Below, piece after piece: positions 1-9,492 of a stretch of DNA of 64,000 nucleotides; positions within the stretch are counted from its first letter, which is position 1; every line of letters begins with the position of its first letter. A model generated the notes under the pieces. It was not told the DNA's origin. It saw only the letters and a program-made list of their open reading frames with translations, and searched no databases. The DNA is taken from assembly GCF_014042365.1 (NCBI RefSeq), contig NZ_JACEZS010000014.1, positions 105,577-169,576 of the forward strand, read 5' to 3'. The stretch comes from Rugamonas fusca. GTDB taxonomy: Bacteria > Pseudomonadota > Gammaproteobacteria > Burkholderiales > Burkholderiaceae_D. The position numbers were made by a program, and so were the translations under genes.

Positions 1-127
1 GCCATTCGGCGATCTGCCCGCACACCCGGATCACCTGTTCCGGCGCCAACGGCGTGGCGTGCGCACCGGCGTTCACCCCGGCGAGCAGCAGGGCGATGGT
101 GGGCAGGGCGACGGTGGTCATTCTCAT
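1..127 (-). CDS. N-terminus of an exported protein, cut by the window edge
   Basis: Read on the minus strand, an ATG at 127 (or 121) opens a frame that runs off the left edge after about 42 residues. It begins MRMTTVALPTIALLLAG, a short basic start followed by a hydrophobic stretch and small residues (AGAHA), which is a good signal peptide. The mature part begins near TPLAPEQVIRVCGQ. No family can be named from so short a piece. A periplasmic substrate-binding or sensory protein is one possibility, offered as inference only. Confidence 0.55.
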   Translation of the reverse strand, partial: MRMTTVALPTIALLLAGVNAGAHATPLAPEQVIRVCGQIAEW

Positions 128-234
128 GCGGGATCCTGGACGGCCGGAGCCCCCATCTTACTGGACAGCTTGCAAACTTTCTAGCCGACAATAGGTCATC
201 ATGCTAAGAAATATGGAGTTGACGCCACACCCCG

Positions 235-1191
235 TCAGCGCTCCTCGTGTTGATCCTTGTCGCGCCGGCCTTCGTTCTGCCTGCCTTGAGGCCCGCGGCG
301 CTCCTCGCCACGCTCGGGCCGTTGCGCCGCCTCGTGTGGTGGGGCGGCCCGGCCGGGTGGCGTCGCTTGCTGGTGTGGGGCAGGCGCCTGCTCGCGCGGC
401 GGGGGCGGGCGGTTGGTCTCCATGCGATTGGGCGGCGGCGATGGCAGAGGTTGTGGCGCATGCGGCGGCGGACCATAGTGCGGCACGGCTTGCTGTTGCC
501 GCTGTTGCGGATGCTCCGGCTGTGGCGGACGTTGCTGCTGCTGCTGCTGCTGCGCGTGCTCCTGCCGGCCCGGCGGCGCATGCTGACGTTCCGGCGCGAT
601 GGGTGGGGCGGGCCGGGGGGCGGGTGCCGCTGGCTGGAAGTGCTGCTGCGCCAGCGCGTCATGCGGACGGTAGCGGTAATGCTGGCTTTGCAGGTTTTGT
701 TGCTGGGCTGGCTGCGGATAGCGGCTGCCCGCGTACTGGCGCTGGTAAGTGGGCAATGGTGCGGGCGCGGGCACGGCGCGGCGGTCCCAGTGTTCCCAGC
801 CTTCGTGGCGGCGCTCCCAGTCCGGTCCCCAGTGGCGGCCCCACATGGGCGGCTCATCGCGACGCCAGTCCACGAAATAGACGGGCGGCGCGAGGTAGTA
901 GCGCACGGGCACGCGCAGGACGAACAGCGGCACCGCGTCCGGCCCCACGTAGGACCACGGGCCGTTGTACCAGGTGCTGACATACCAGCTGTCGCCGATC
1001 AGCAGCCAGTACAGGCCATCGTAAAAGAAGAAATTGGCGTGCAGCCGGGGCGCGTAGTAGACCGGGTAGCCCGGCACGGGCACCAGTTCCGGGTAGGTGG
1101 AGACGCTGAAGTTCAGGCTGACATAGGTGGCCGCGCTACCCAGCAAGGGTGCGCCGGCCAGCAGCCAGCAAAGTAGTAGCCGGTTTCTCAT
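235..1191 (-). CDS. secreted protein with Pro/Gln-rich tail
   Basis: This 318-residue protein has a clear signal peptide (MRNRLLLCWLLAGAPLLGSAA) and then a folded segment of about 110 residues rich in Tyr, Trp and Phe (for example YDGLYWLLIGDSWYVSTWYNGPW). From about residue 140 to the end it is low complexity: Gln runs, Pro-rich stretches and a charged Arg/Glu/Lys end. The aromatic part resembles YXWGXW-type proteins often found exported in betaproteobacteria. The function is unknown. The tail is compositionally biased, so homology searches should use the N-terminal half only. It is transcribed away from the sulP gene. Confidence 0.8.
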   Translation of the reverse strand: MRNRLLLCWLLAGAPLLGSAATYVSLNFSVSTYPELVPVPGYPVYYAPRLHANFFFYDGLYWLLIGDSWYVSTWYNGPWSYVGPDAVPLFVLRVPVRYYLAPPVYFVDWRRDEPPMWGRHWGPDWERRHEGWEHWDRRAVPAPAPLPTYQRQYAGSRYPQPAQQQNLQSQHYRYRPHDALAQQHFQPAAPAPRPAPPIAPERQHAPPGRQEHAQQQQQQQRPPQPEHPQQRQQQAVPHYGPPPHAPQPLPSPPPNRMETNRPPPPREQAPAPHQQATPPGRAAPPHEAAQRPERGEERRGPQGRQNEGRRDKDQHEER

Positions 1192-1411
1192 GATCGTTCC
1201 TCCGCGCCGTTATCGCCGCTGGCACCGCCGGTACTGGTTGTCGCGTTTGCATGCGCGTTTGCATAGTTTCATGCTAGCAGAATGGCACCATCCTTGTCGT
1301 ACCCGGTGCACCTACCGTGCGCGGCCATGGTAACTGGCGGTCCCATTTTGCTTGCCGCTGTCGTATGATGGACAGCAACGGCCCGCAGCCCGGCCACAGC
1401 CAAGGATGAGC

Positions 1412-3148
1412 ATGATCAGCATCGTCGCGGCGCATCGCGCCGGCTTATTTGTACGGAACCAGATTCTGCGCAACGTGATCGCCGGCGTGATCGTCGGCGT
1501 GGTGGCGTTGCCGTTGGCCATGGCCTTCGCCATCGCTTCCGGCGCGCGGCCCGAACAGGGCTTGTACACGGCCATCGTGGCCGGGGCGCTGGTGTCGGCC
1601 TGCGGCGGCACGCGGGCCCAGATCGCCGGTCCCACGGGCGCCTTCATCGCCATCCTGGCCGGCGTGACGGCCCGCTACGGCATCGACGGCCTGCAGGTGG
1701 CCACGCTGATGGCCGGCCTGATGCTCGTCACCATGGGCTTTGCCGGCATGGGCGCCGTGATCCGCTTCATTCCCGCGCCCGTCATCGTCGGCTTCACGGC
1801 CGGTATCGGCGTCATCATCTGGGTGGGGCAGTGGAAGTATTTCTTCGGCCTGCATCCGGTCGAGGCAGGCCATTTCCACGAAAAGTTGTGGAACCTGATC
1901 CAGATCCTGCCCCAGCTGCACCTGGCCACCACGGGGCTGGCGCTATTGAGCCTGCTGCTGGTGCTGCTGTCGCCGCGCATCCCCGGCCTGCGCCACGTGC
2001 CGGGACCGCTGGTGGCGATGGTGGTGACCACCGTGGTCTTTGTGATCTTCCGTTTCGACGGTGTGGCCACCATCGGCAGCGCGTTCGGCGGCATCCCGCA
2101 GCAGTTGCCCGGCTTCAAGCTGCCGACCGTATCGCTGGCGCGCATAGTTGAACTGATCAGCCCTGCCTTCACCATTGCCATGCTGGGCGCGATCGAGTCG
2201 CTGCTGTCGGCCGTGGTGGCCGACGGCATGGCCGGCACCCGCCATGATTCCAACCAGGAGCTGATCGGCCAGGGCCTGGCCAACATCGCCGCGCCGCTGT
2301 TCGGCGGTTTCGCCGCCACCGGCGCCATTGCGCGCACGGCCACCAGCATCCGTAACGGCGGTACCAGCCCGCTGGCCGGCATCGTCCACTCCATCACGCT
2401 GGTGCTGATCGTGCTGGCGCTGGCGCCGCTGGCGGCCAGCGTGCCGCTGGCCGCGCTGGCCGCCATCCTGTTCGTGGTGGCCTACAACATGAGCGAGATC
2501 AAGCACTTCGCGCGCATGGTACGGCGCGCGCCGCGGGCCGACGTGGTGATCCTGCTCATCACGTTCCTGCTGACGGTGTTCGCTGACCTGGTGGTGGCCG
2601 TCAACATCGGCGTGATCCTGGCCACCATGCACTTCCTGCGCCGCATGTCCAGTTCCGTGGAAGTGCAGTCGCAGACGGACAAACAACTGGCCCAGGAGCT
2701 GGCCGAGCAGGGCTTGCAGTCGCTGCCGCCCGGTGTACTCGTGTACGGTATCGAAGGGCCGGTGTTCTTCGGCGCCGTGGAGAATTTCGAACGGGCCCTG
2801 ATCCAGACGCACACGGAACCGCACATCCTCATCATCCGGCTGCGCCATGTGCCGTTCATGGACATCACGGGCATCCAGACGCTGGAGGAAGTGGTACGCA
2901 AGATGCAGGCGCGCGGTGTGCGGGTGCTGCTGTGCGAGGCCAACGAACGCGTCAAGGCCAAGCTGGAGAAGGCTGACCTGTTCGACGTGCTGGGACCGTC
3001 CGACTACCAGCAGGAGTTCGGCGCGGCGCTGGCGCGCTGCAAGGACGAGATCGCCCACGGTGGCCGCAAGCGTTCGCCGGTGACGTTGCAGGCGGAAAAG
3101 CTCGTCAACGTCAGCAAGCACTTCTTCGCCAACAAGCACGATGTGTAG
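1412..3148 (+). CDS. SulP family inorganic anion transporter with STAS domain
   Basis: This inner-membrane transporter of the SulP/SLC26 family moves sulfate, bicarbonate or a related anion. The N-terminal two thirds is a long series of hydrophobic segments starting at NQILRNVIAGVIVGVVALPL, with the conserved IAGPTGAFIAILAG region. The C-terminal part from about residue 440 is a cytoplasmic STAS domain (GVLVYGIEGPVFFGAVENFE and FMDITGIQTLEE). The start was placed at ATG 1412 because AAGGA lies five bases upstream. An ATG at 1406 would sit directly on that ribosome-binding site, and a TTG at 1352 lacks one. The substrate cannot be read from the sequence. Confidence 0.9.
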   Translation: MISIVAAHRAGLFVRNQILRNVIAGVIVGVVALPLAMAFAIASGARPEQGLYTAIVAGALVSACGGTRAQIAGPTGAFIAILAGVTARYGIDGLQVATLMAGLMLVTMGFAGMGAVIRFIPAPVIVGFTAGIGVIIWVGQWKYFFGLHPVEAGHFHEKLWNLIQILPQLHLATTGLALLSLLLVLLSPRIPGLRHVPGPLVAMVVTTVVFVIFRFDGVATIGSAFGGIPQQLPGFKLPTVSLARIVELISPAFTIAMLGAIESLLSAVVADGMAGTRHDSNQELIGQGLANIAAPLFGGFAATGAIARTATSIRNGGTSPLAGIVHSITLVLIVLALAPLAASVPLAALAAILFVVAYNMSEIKHFARMVRRAPRADVVILLITFLLTVFADLVVAVNIGVILATMHFLRRMSSSVEVQSQTDKQLAQELAEQGLQSLPPGVLVYGIEGPVFFGAVENFERALIQTHTEPHILIIRLRHVPFMDITGIQTLEEVVRKMQARGVRVLLCEANERVKAKLEKADLFDVLGPSDYQQEFGAALARCKDEIAHGGRKRSPVTLQAEKLVNVSKHFFANKHDV

Positions 3149-3331
3149 TCGCTGATATTCTAGCTGCCACGAGGCGTCAAATGGGTTATGGGAGGCTTTG
3201 ACTGCTTTCGCCATGAGCAGCCCTTCTATTCCTCCGCCAGTCTGATATTGCTTTACTCATTTTCATACGGCAGATGCCTAAGTCTCCGCGGATACTTATT
3301 CTGCGTTCTCTGCCAAATTAAGTTGCCGTCC

Positions 3332-4180
3332 ATGCGAATTCAAGTCTCACCCGATGCACGTCTTTTTGTCGATGTCGATGGCTCCGGTCTCGTGCCAGAC
3401 GGCGCAGGCATGCGAGAAAAGCCGACGCTACTATTGCTTCATGGCGGTCCTGGTTACGACCACGCTGGCTTTAAACCAGGCTTCTCTCGGTTGGCGGACA
3501 TCGCCCAAATCATCTACTACGACCATCGCGGCCATGGCCGAAGCGACCGGCGCCCCATCGAAGAATTGACTCTAGACACCTACGCCGAAGACGTCGTGCG
3601 GCTGTGCGACGCACTGGGCATAACCAAACCCATACTCCTCGGGCAGTCATTCGGAGGCTTCGTCGCCCAGCGTTACATCGACAAGTATCCGGAACACCCG
3701 GCGAAAGTCATCCTTTCCAGCACGTCCCCGAGCCTTGGATTGGCCCGCAAGCTAGCCGTGTTCGAACGCCTGGGCGGTACGGAGGCACGTGACGCCGCAG
3801 AGCAATTCTGGCGTTCGCCCAGCGAAACCACATGGGTTGCGTATCAGCGCGTGTGCAAGCCTTTATATTCGCAAGCTCCGCTAGCCTGTGGCGATGTGGT
3901 GCCTCGCACTACTGTCAACAAAGATATCCTGTTTGCATTTGCAGGCGAGGAGCAGCAAATCATGAACTTGCTGCCGGGACTGGCGCGAGCACAATGTCCG
4001 GTCTTAGTGCTTGCCGGCGAGCTCGACCCGGTATGCCCGCTGGAGGATGCGAAGGATATCGTCGCCGCCTTACCTGCGCATTTCGTTCAATTTGAACAGT
4101 TTGACGGTTGCGGTCACGGCGTGTGGAGAGATGCCCCGGATGCTGCGTTTGCGCGGATACGGCGGTTCATCAATGAATAA
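3332..4180 (+). CDS. alpha/beta hydrolase, proline-iminopeptidase-like
   Basis: A soluble alpha/beta hydrolase of about 282 residues. It has the HGGPG oxyanion motif near the N-terminus, the nucleophile elbow GQSFGG (Ser about 106), a candidate acid in AGELDP and a catalytic His in GCGHGVW. The HGGPG signature and size match the S33 prolyl aminopeptidase and related esterase group; the substrate is not known. The ORF is open further upstream to 3188, but that extension is Cys/Phe-rich and unlike the family, so ATG 3332 is preferred. Base composition is more AT-rich than the flanking sulP gene, the first sign of the patchwork that continues to about 6500. Confidence 0.85.
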   Translation: MRIQVSPDARLFVDVDGSGLVPDGAGMREKPTLLLLHGGPGYDHAGFKPGFSRLADIAQIIYYDHRGHGRSDRRPIEELTLDTYAEDVVRLCDALGITKPILLGQSFGGFVAQRYIDKYPEHPAKVILSSTSPSLGLARKLAVFERLGGTEARDAAEQFWRSPSETTWVAYQRVCKPLYSQAPLACGDVVPRTTVNKDILFAFAGEEQQIMNLLPGLARAQCPVLVLAGELDPVCPLEDAKDIVAALPAHFVQFEQFDGCGHGVWRDAPDAAFARIRRFINE

Positions 4181-4261
4181 ATGGGAGCAGCGTGCGGCCA
4201 AAAGCCGCCAGCCCGGTATGCCAATACATCAGTGTTAGAACATTAGTGATGTGGTTGCTTA

Positions 4262-4534
4262 TCAACGAGGCAAGTTTATTTCGTGCCACCGCAAGTAGTC
4301 GAGTCCGGAGGTAGTAAGGCAGAGACTACCAGCCGAATCTCGGCTCACTAGCCCAAGGGTCGTCAGGATGCCCGCTTCAGGGAAAATCGGCTGGTAGACG
4401 CGCCCGAGACTTTCCATCAACTGCAATGTGTTGAGTTCTTTGATGCTCAGGCTTGGAAACACGTTAGTTCTCCCCTGGGGGACAGATCGATTGGCATTCG
4501 TCAGTTGCAGTGTATGCCTTTGGTGAACGTTCAC
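4262..4534 (-). CDS. small hypothetical protein
   Basis: A 90-residue frame opening with GTG at 4534. I recognise no family. The middle and end (SLSIKELNTLQLMESLG, then GILTTLGLVSRDSAG) could form helices followed by a small beta wing, as in winged-helix proteins, but this is only a guess from the pattern. Codon use is AT-richer than in the genome core. It lies alone between two plus-strand genes and has no convincing ribosome-binding site. It may not be a real gene. Confidence 0.35.
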   Translation of the reverse strand: MNVHQRHTLQLTNANRSVPQGRTNVFPSLSIKELNTLQLMESLGRVYQPIFPEAGILTTLGLVSRDSAGSLCLTTSGLDYLRWHEINLPR

Positions 4535-4835
4535 CTAACACTATTGGATTCTCTGCTGGATCATTCACATCTGCGGCACATGAAGGTCGGCAACTGGGCG
4601 GCTTCAGCCTGAAGTGAGGATTTGTGAGCTTTGCTGATAAGCAAGCTGCTATCCTGAACGCCGTTGGGCGAGGTCGGCCAATAACTGCTGGTCATGCTGG
4701 TCCACCAAAGCGCGCTGTCTCTGCAAACCAAGCATGCTATAAATGCAACTTATTTCAGTTGTTTGTGATTTTACGTGGCTTGTTCATTTTGTTAAGCCTA
4801 ATGAGCGTTTTGCAGTTTATAACAAGTTAGGCGTC
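4535..4835. other. AT-rich gap without a supported gene
   Basis: About 300 bases with no gene I can support. Short open frames exist but lack ribosome-binding sites and familiar protein features. The stretch ends in GTTAGGC followed by TC and the ATG of the next gene. This resembles an integron cassette boundary, but no matching inverse core or folding stem is found upstream. Confidence 0.5.
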
Positions 4836-5378
4836 ATGAAGCACCTCGCACTGGCTGTCTCCCTCGCACTCCCGAACCTGGCGTATGCCGGGGCGTCTCC
4901 ATTCGTGCGGGCAGAACTGCTCAGCAACGGAGCCACGTTGAGTTTGCAACGCCATGATGGCAGCAAGTTTGTTGCGCCCAAGTTCGATGATCAGGACTTT
5001 TTCGACAAGCCGGCCATCGCAAGCAATTTCTCCTATGTCGGCTGGCTTGCCCTGTTTCCAGATCGCGGGGCTTCGTACTCCCAGCCGTTGTATCTTGTGA
5101 TTCTGGATTGGTCTAATCGAGTCCATCGCTTTCAAGGCAAGTTTGGCATGGTTTTCGGATGGTGCTTTACGGAAGACGGACGTTCTGTAGTGTATGAGTA
5201 TAGTTTCCCGCACGGCACAACTCCCATCGCCTTTGACATGCGCCGCATTGAGGATGGAAAGCTTCTGCGCCGGTTTGAACTCGCCCCGGTCGCTCCTAAA
5301 GACGATGAGGACGCGGTTCTTCAAGCAAAGACTCCAAGATGGGCGAGGTGCGCGGAAAAAAACGCACGCGGGCAATAA
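4836..5378 (+). CDS. secreted hypothetical protein
   Basis: A 180-residue protein with a signal peptide (MKHLALAVSLALPNLAYAGA). The mature part contains SNFSYVGWLALFPDRG and GWCFTEDGRSVVYEYSFPHG, which read like strands of a beta-propeller or beta-sandwich describing a value and its display. I cannot name a family. The start at 4836 was chosen because the signal peptide begins there. The open frame upstream to 4743 would place residues before it that are not signal-like. It belongs to the lower-GC stretch and has no obvious operon partner. Confidence 0.6.
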   Translation: MKHLALAVSLALPNLAYAGASPFVRAELLSNGATLSLQRHDGSKFVAPKFDDQDFFDKPAIASNFSYVGWLALFPDRGASYSQPLYLVILDWSNRVHRFQGKFGMVFGWCFTEDGRSVVYEYSFPHGTTPIAFDMRRIEDGKLLRRFELAPVAPKDDEDAVLQAKTPRWARCAEKNARGQ

Positions 5379-5576
5379 TGATGTTCCGAACATTTTCACT
5401 GGACGCTTGGTTCATGCCTGCGCGGTTCTTTCGACGGGATTGATCGTCTCCGTGCCGGTGACTTTATACCCATCGGAATTGCGCGTCGAGGAGTTGGATG
5501 GATTGATTTCAAGGGTGGCTTCGGGGCGACAGCAACCGGCCAGGAGTGGGCGGCTGAATATGATTTTGGAGCTTCT

Positions 5577-5795
5577 ATGAAAGAGTTGCGGTTTAATATT
5601 TTCGGTGCCCTCATCGCTATAACTGATTCAGGCGGGGTTTGGCAGGCCTGTTACCTTGGGACTGACGGGAAGCGCCGACCAGCAGACTTTGTGGTGCCGA
5701 GTGATGTTGCTGAGGATGAGTTATGTGAATATCTAGCTGACCTCTACCACGAGAACGCGACACCTCGAAACCCTAATGCCGTGCAATTGACCTGA
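5577..5795 (+). CDS. small conserved hypothetical protein
   Basis: A 72-residue acidic protein starting MKELRFNIFGALIAI and containing YLGTDGKRRPADFVVP and DELCEYLADLYHE. This pattern (short beta start, GKRRPADF, helical LADLxHE end) matches a widespread family of small uncharacterised bacterial proteins, which I recall as DUF7661-like with moderate certainty. A TTGGAG sequence lies a few bases upstream of the ATG. The same reading frame is open upstream back to the previous stop at 5378 without a start codon and looks protein-like, so the annotated protein may be the end of a longer broken gene. Confidence 0.6.
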   Translation: MKELRFNIFGALIAITDSGGVWQACYLGTDGKRRPADFVVPSDVAEDELCEYLADLYHENATPRNPNAVQLT

Positions 5796-5872
5796 GTCCG
5801 CGCTCGGCCAGGAGCGGACGGTCAAAGCCGCCCGGTGCTGAAGCCCGACTAAAACTAGTTCGGAGTGATTCG

Positions 5873-6490
5873 ATGGCAGCAGATGTTGAGACGATGTTGT
5901 TCCCAACCCAGGTAGCGTTTGCGCGGTGGCTGGCAGCGCACCACGATAGCTCTGACGGGGTATGGCTGCAGCATGCGAAGAAAGGGGCTCCGGTCCCTAG
6001 CATAAGCTATCAAGAGGCATTGGAAGTTGCGCTGTGCTTCGGCTGGATTGATGGCCAGAAGCGTTCGCTCGACCTGCATCACTATTTGCAGCGCTGGACG
6101 CCCCGTCGCCCACGCAGTCTATGGTCCAAGGTCAATCGCGAGAAGGTGCTGAGGTATATTGAGGAGGGTAAGATGCAGCCGAGCGGCCTGGCTGAAATCG
6201 AACGAGCGAAAAAAGATGGTCGATGGGATGCAGCCTACGATTCGACTAGCATGGCGAACGTGCCGCCCGAACTCCATGCTGCATTCGCGGACCACCCCGG
6301 GGCAGCTGAATTTTTTGCCACTCTCAAATCTCAAAACAGATATGCAGTGTTGTTCCGGGTGCAGACTGCAATAAAGCCTGAGACCAAACTACGCAAGGCG
6401 CAGGAGTATGCAGCCATGCTGGCTCGGCATGAGACGCCTCATCCGATCATGGCTAAGAAGCCGAGCAAGGCGGCCGAGGATGCGACATAA
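5873..6490 (+). CDS. YdeI/OmpD-associated family protein
   Basis: A 205-residue soluble protein. It carries the family pattern FARWLAAHHDSSDGVWLQ, EALEVALCFGWIDGQKR, RRPRSLWSKVNREKV and a C-terminal lysine-rich tail. The YdeI/OmpD-associated family is widespread; members have been linked to stress and peptide resistance, but the biochemistry is not settled. ATG 5873 follows GGAG at a normal distance. Length is typical of the family. GC content is below that of the surrounding core genes, consistent with acquisition. Confidence 0.85.
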   Translation: MAADVETMLFPTQVAFARWLAAHHDSSDGVWLQHAKKGAPVPSISYQEALEVALCFGWIDGQKRSLDLHHYLQRWTPRRPRSLWSKVNREKVLRYIEEGKMQPSGLAEIERAKKDGRWDAAYDSTSMANVPPELHAAFADHPGAAEFFATLKSQNRYAVLFRVQTAIKPETKLRKAQEYAAMLARHETPHPIMAKKPSKAAEDAT

Positions 6491-6498
6491 GTGAAAGG

Positions 6499-6532
6499 GG
6501 GCGACTCATCGCGGCAACTATGCGAGTCGCCC
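6499..6532. terminator. inverted repeat after the YdeI-like gene
   Basis: Nine-base arms GGGCGACTC and GAGTCGCCC separated by 16 bases, starting nine bases past the stop codon. There is no T-run, so intrinsic termination is uncertain. It may only stabilise the transcript end. Confidence 0.35.
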
Positions 6533-6788
6533 GCCACCGTGACTCATTACGAGTTTGTTTTTGATAATTCACCTGCGCGTTGCTCGTCCGGTTGTATCAG
6601 CACGCGGAACCGGCCCATCCGCGGAAAACTGCCCGCCGGATCAAATCCGAACGCGTCCACATGAAGGAAGGACGGCGCGCGTCCTGCCTACTCAAACGCT
6701 ACTGACAGAAACTGTCAGCGCTTGCCCTTAGCATAATGTTTCGCGACGTCACAAGCGCGCCATACTTTGAACTTATGCGGAGAGCACC

Positions 6789-7154
6789 ATGATCGACCCC
6801 AATTTCATCCTGCTGTATGTGGACAACCCGCAAACCAGCGCCACCTTCTACACCGAGCTGCTGGGCGTGGCGCCGGTGGAGGCGTCGGCCACCTTCGCGC
6901 TGTTCGCGCTCAAGTCCGGCCTCAAGCTGGGCCTGTGGGCGCGCCACACGGTGCAGCCGGTGGCCATGGCCTCCGGTGGCGGCGCGGAAATCGCGTTCGC
7001 CCAGGCCGACCGCAGCGCCGTCAACGACATCTACGCCGACTGGGTGGAGCGCGGCGTGACCATCGCCCAGCGTCCGGTACAGATGGATTTCGGCTACACC
7101 TTCGTGGCGCTGGACCGCGACGGCCACCGCCTGCGCGTGTTCACGCCGGAGTGA
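6789..7154 (+). CDS. VOC family (glyoxalase/bleomycin-resistance fold) protein
   Basis: A 121-residue single-module VOC protein: MIDPNFILLYVDNPQTSATFYTELLG at the start and DFGYTFVALDRDGHRLRVFTPE at the end are the paired beta-alpha-beta-beta-beta units of this fold. Such proteins are metal-dependent lyases, dioxygenases or drug-binding proteins; the substrate cannot be told here. It ends nine bases from the convergent LysE gene. Confidence 0.85.
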   Translation: MIDPNFILLYVDNPQTSATFYTELLGVAPVEASATFALFALKSGLKLGLWARHTVQPVAMASGGGAEIAFAQADRSAVNDIYADWVERGVTIAQRPVQMDFGYTFVALDRDGHRLRVFTPE

Positions 7155-7163
7155 GGGCGGCGT

Positions 7164-7811
7164 TCACGCCTGGCGCTGCAGCGTGAACATCGACACGCCC
7201 AGTGCGATCAGCAGCAAGCCGGTGGCGCCGTTGAACCATCGGGCACGGCGTCCGCCGGCCATGAAGCGCAGCACCGGGCGCGCCAGCGCGATGTAGGTCA
7301 GGTGCGACAGCATGGCGCAGGCGGCGAAGGTGGCCGTGAGCAGCACGAAGCGCGCGCCGCCCGCATCGCCGCCGCCCATGAAGCGCGGGAACAGGGCGAT
7401 GAAGAACATCAGGCTTTTCGGATTGGTGAGCGCCACCAGCAGCCCTTGCCTGAGCGTTTGCCAGTCGCCCTGGGCGTGCGCGGTGGCCGCTGGCGTCGCC
7501 TGGCCGGGGCCGGCGGCGCCGAATCCCCGTTGGCCGCATTGGCGCCAGCCCAGCAGGATCAAGTAGCCGCCGCCGGCCAGTTGCAGCATGAGGAAGGCCG
7601 TGGCCGAGGTCTTGAACAGCAAGCCCACCACCGTCACCGACAGCGTGGCCACCATCAGGATACCGAGCGCGTTTCCGCATGAGCTGCACAAGGCCTTGCG
7701 CGGCCCCAGCGTGGCGCAGTTGGCGATGGCCAGCAGCACGCCGGGGCCGGGCGAGAAGGTGGTGAGCAGGGAGATGGTCAGGAACAGCAGCCAGGTCGAA
7801 ACGGTCATCAT
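7164..7811 (-). CDS. LysE/RhtB family exporter
   Basis: A 215-residue inner-membrane protein with the N-terminal signature of the LysE/RhtB amino-acid efflux family (TISLLTTFSPGPGVLLAIANCATLGPRK) and about six hydrophobic segments. Members export basic or neutral amino acids and related metabolites. It is transcribed on the minus strand downstream of the glutathione S-transferase gene with a 30-base gap, so the two may be co-transcribed. Confidence 0.88.
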   Translation of the reverse strand: MMTVSTWLLFLTISLLTTFSPGPGVLLAIANCATLGPRKALCSSCGNALGILMVATLSVTVVGLLFKTSATAFLMLQLAGGGYLILLGWRQCGQRGFGAAGPGQATPAATAHAQGDWQTLRQGLLVALTNPKSLMFFIALFPRFMGGGDAGGARFVLLTATFAACAMLSHLTYIALARPVLRFMAGGRRARWFNGATGLLLIALGVSMFTLQRQA

Positions 7812-7841
7812 GGTCGGGGGCTCGTCAGGTGGTCGGGAGCA

Positions 7842-8465
7842 TCAAGGCAGGCCATTGGCGCCGTGGGCGGCAAAGCCGGGCCGTTGCAGCAGGCGTTCGT
7901 GGTAAGCCGCCACTGCCGGCAGCGCCGGGCGCGTGATGGGCGAGAGCAGCCAGCGGTTCACCGACAAGCCGATCACCACGTCGGCCAGCGTGAACGCCGC
8001 GCCCGCGACGTGGGCGCCCGTGCGCGCCAACTGGCCGTCGAGGATGGCCATGCGGCGGTTCCAGTCCTGCACGCTGGCCTCGGCCGCCGCCGCGTCGCCG
8101 AACGCGGGGTTGCGCCGCACCAGGTGCATGAAGGCGTAGCGCCACGCGCTGTTGAGGTCCGTGGCTTGCCAGTCCATCCATTGCTCCACTTGCGCGCGCG
8201 GCGCGGCGGCCGCTGGCAGCAGGGCGCCGTTGCCGTAGCGTGCGGCCAGGTAGCGGCAGATGGTGTTCGATTCCCACAGCACCAGGTCGCCATCTTTCAG
8301 CACGGGTACGGTGGCATTCGGGTTAAGCGCCAGGAACGATGGGGTGGCGGTGGCTGGTCCGGCGCCGCCCCACGCTTCGAGCGTGTACGGCAGATCCAGT
8401 TCGGCGCAGGTCCACAGCACCTTGCGCACGTTGATCGATACGGTATGGCCGAGGATGGTCAGCAT
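7842..8465 (-). CDS. glutathione S-transferase
   Basis: A 207-residue cytosolic GST. The thioredoxin-like N-terminal domain begins MLTILGHTVSINVRKVLWTC and has the cis-Pro region NATVPVLKDGD and the glutathione-binding WESNTICRYLA. An all-helical C-terminal domain follows (TLADVVIGLSVNRWLL). A Ser near position 10 (SINVRK) probably serves the thiolate. The gene is divergent from a LysR regulator 104 bases away, which probably controls it. Confidence 0.9.
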   Translation of the reverse strand: MLTILGHTVSINVRKVLWTCAELDLPYTLEAWGGAGPATATPSFLALNPNATVPVLKDGDLVLWESNTICRYLAARYGNGALLPAAAAPRAQVEQWMDWQATDLNSAWRYAFMHLVRRNPAFGDAAAAEASVQDWNRRMAILDGQLARTGAHVAGAAFTLADVVIGLSVNRWLLSPITRPALPAVAAYHERLLQRPGFAAHGANGLP

Positions 8466-8569
8466 GGTTGGTTTCCTTTGCGTTCGATGGTGGACAGTAT
8501 GGCAGTGTATGGCCTGCAGATAAATAATCTATAATTTTCAATACTATTAACCATTAATTCATAATCGCC
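8466..8569. promoter_or_regulatory. divergent AT-rich control region, GST and LysR
   Basis: The 104 bases between the two start codons contain a sharply AT-rich run (8519-8562) with several ATTAAT- and ATAAT-like elements. This is where overlapping divergent promoters and the LysR binding site are expected. No single operator can be assigned. Confidence 0.5.
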
Positions 8570-9451
<882 letters not shown>

Positions 9452-9492
9452 GCGCACCCGGTGGACGCACGCGCATCCAACATCGTGGATGA

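Noticed and set aside
3188..3331. N-terminal extension of the alpha/beta hydrolase
   Set aside because: The Cys/Phe/Tyr-rich 48 residues have no family similarity, so the start at 3332 is preferred.
4796..4840. integron gene cassette boundary (attC)
   Set aside because: GTTAGGC followed by an ATG is suggestive, but there is no paired inverse core with a foldable stem upstream, and no second site after the gene.
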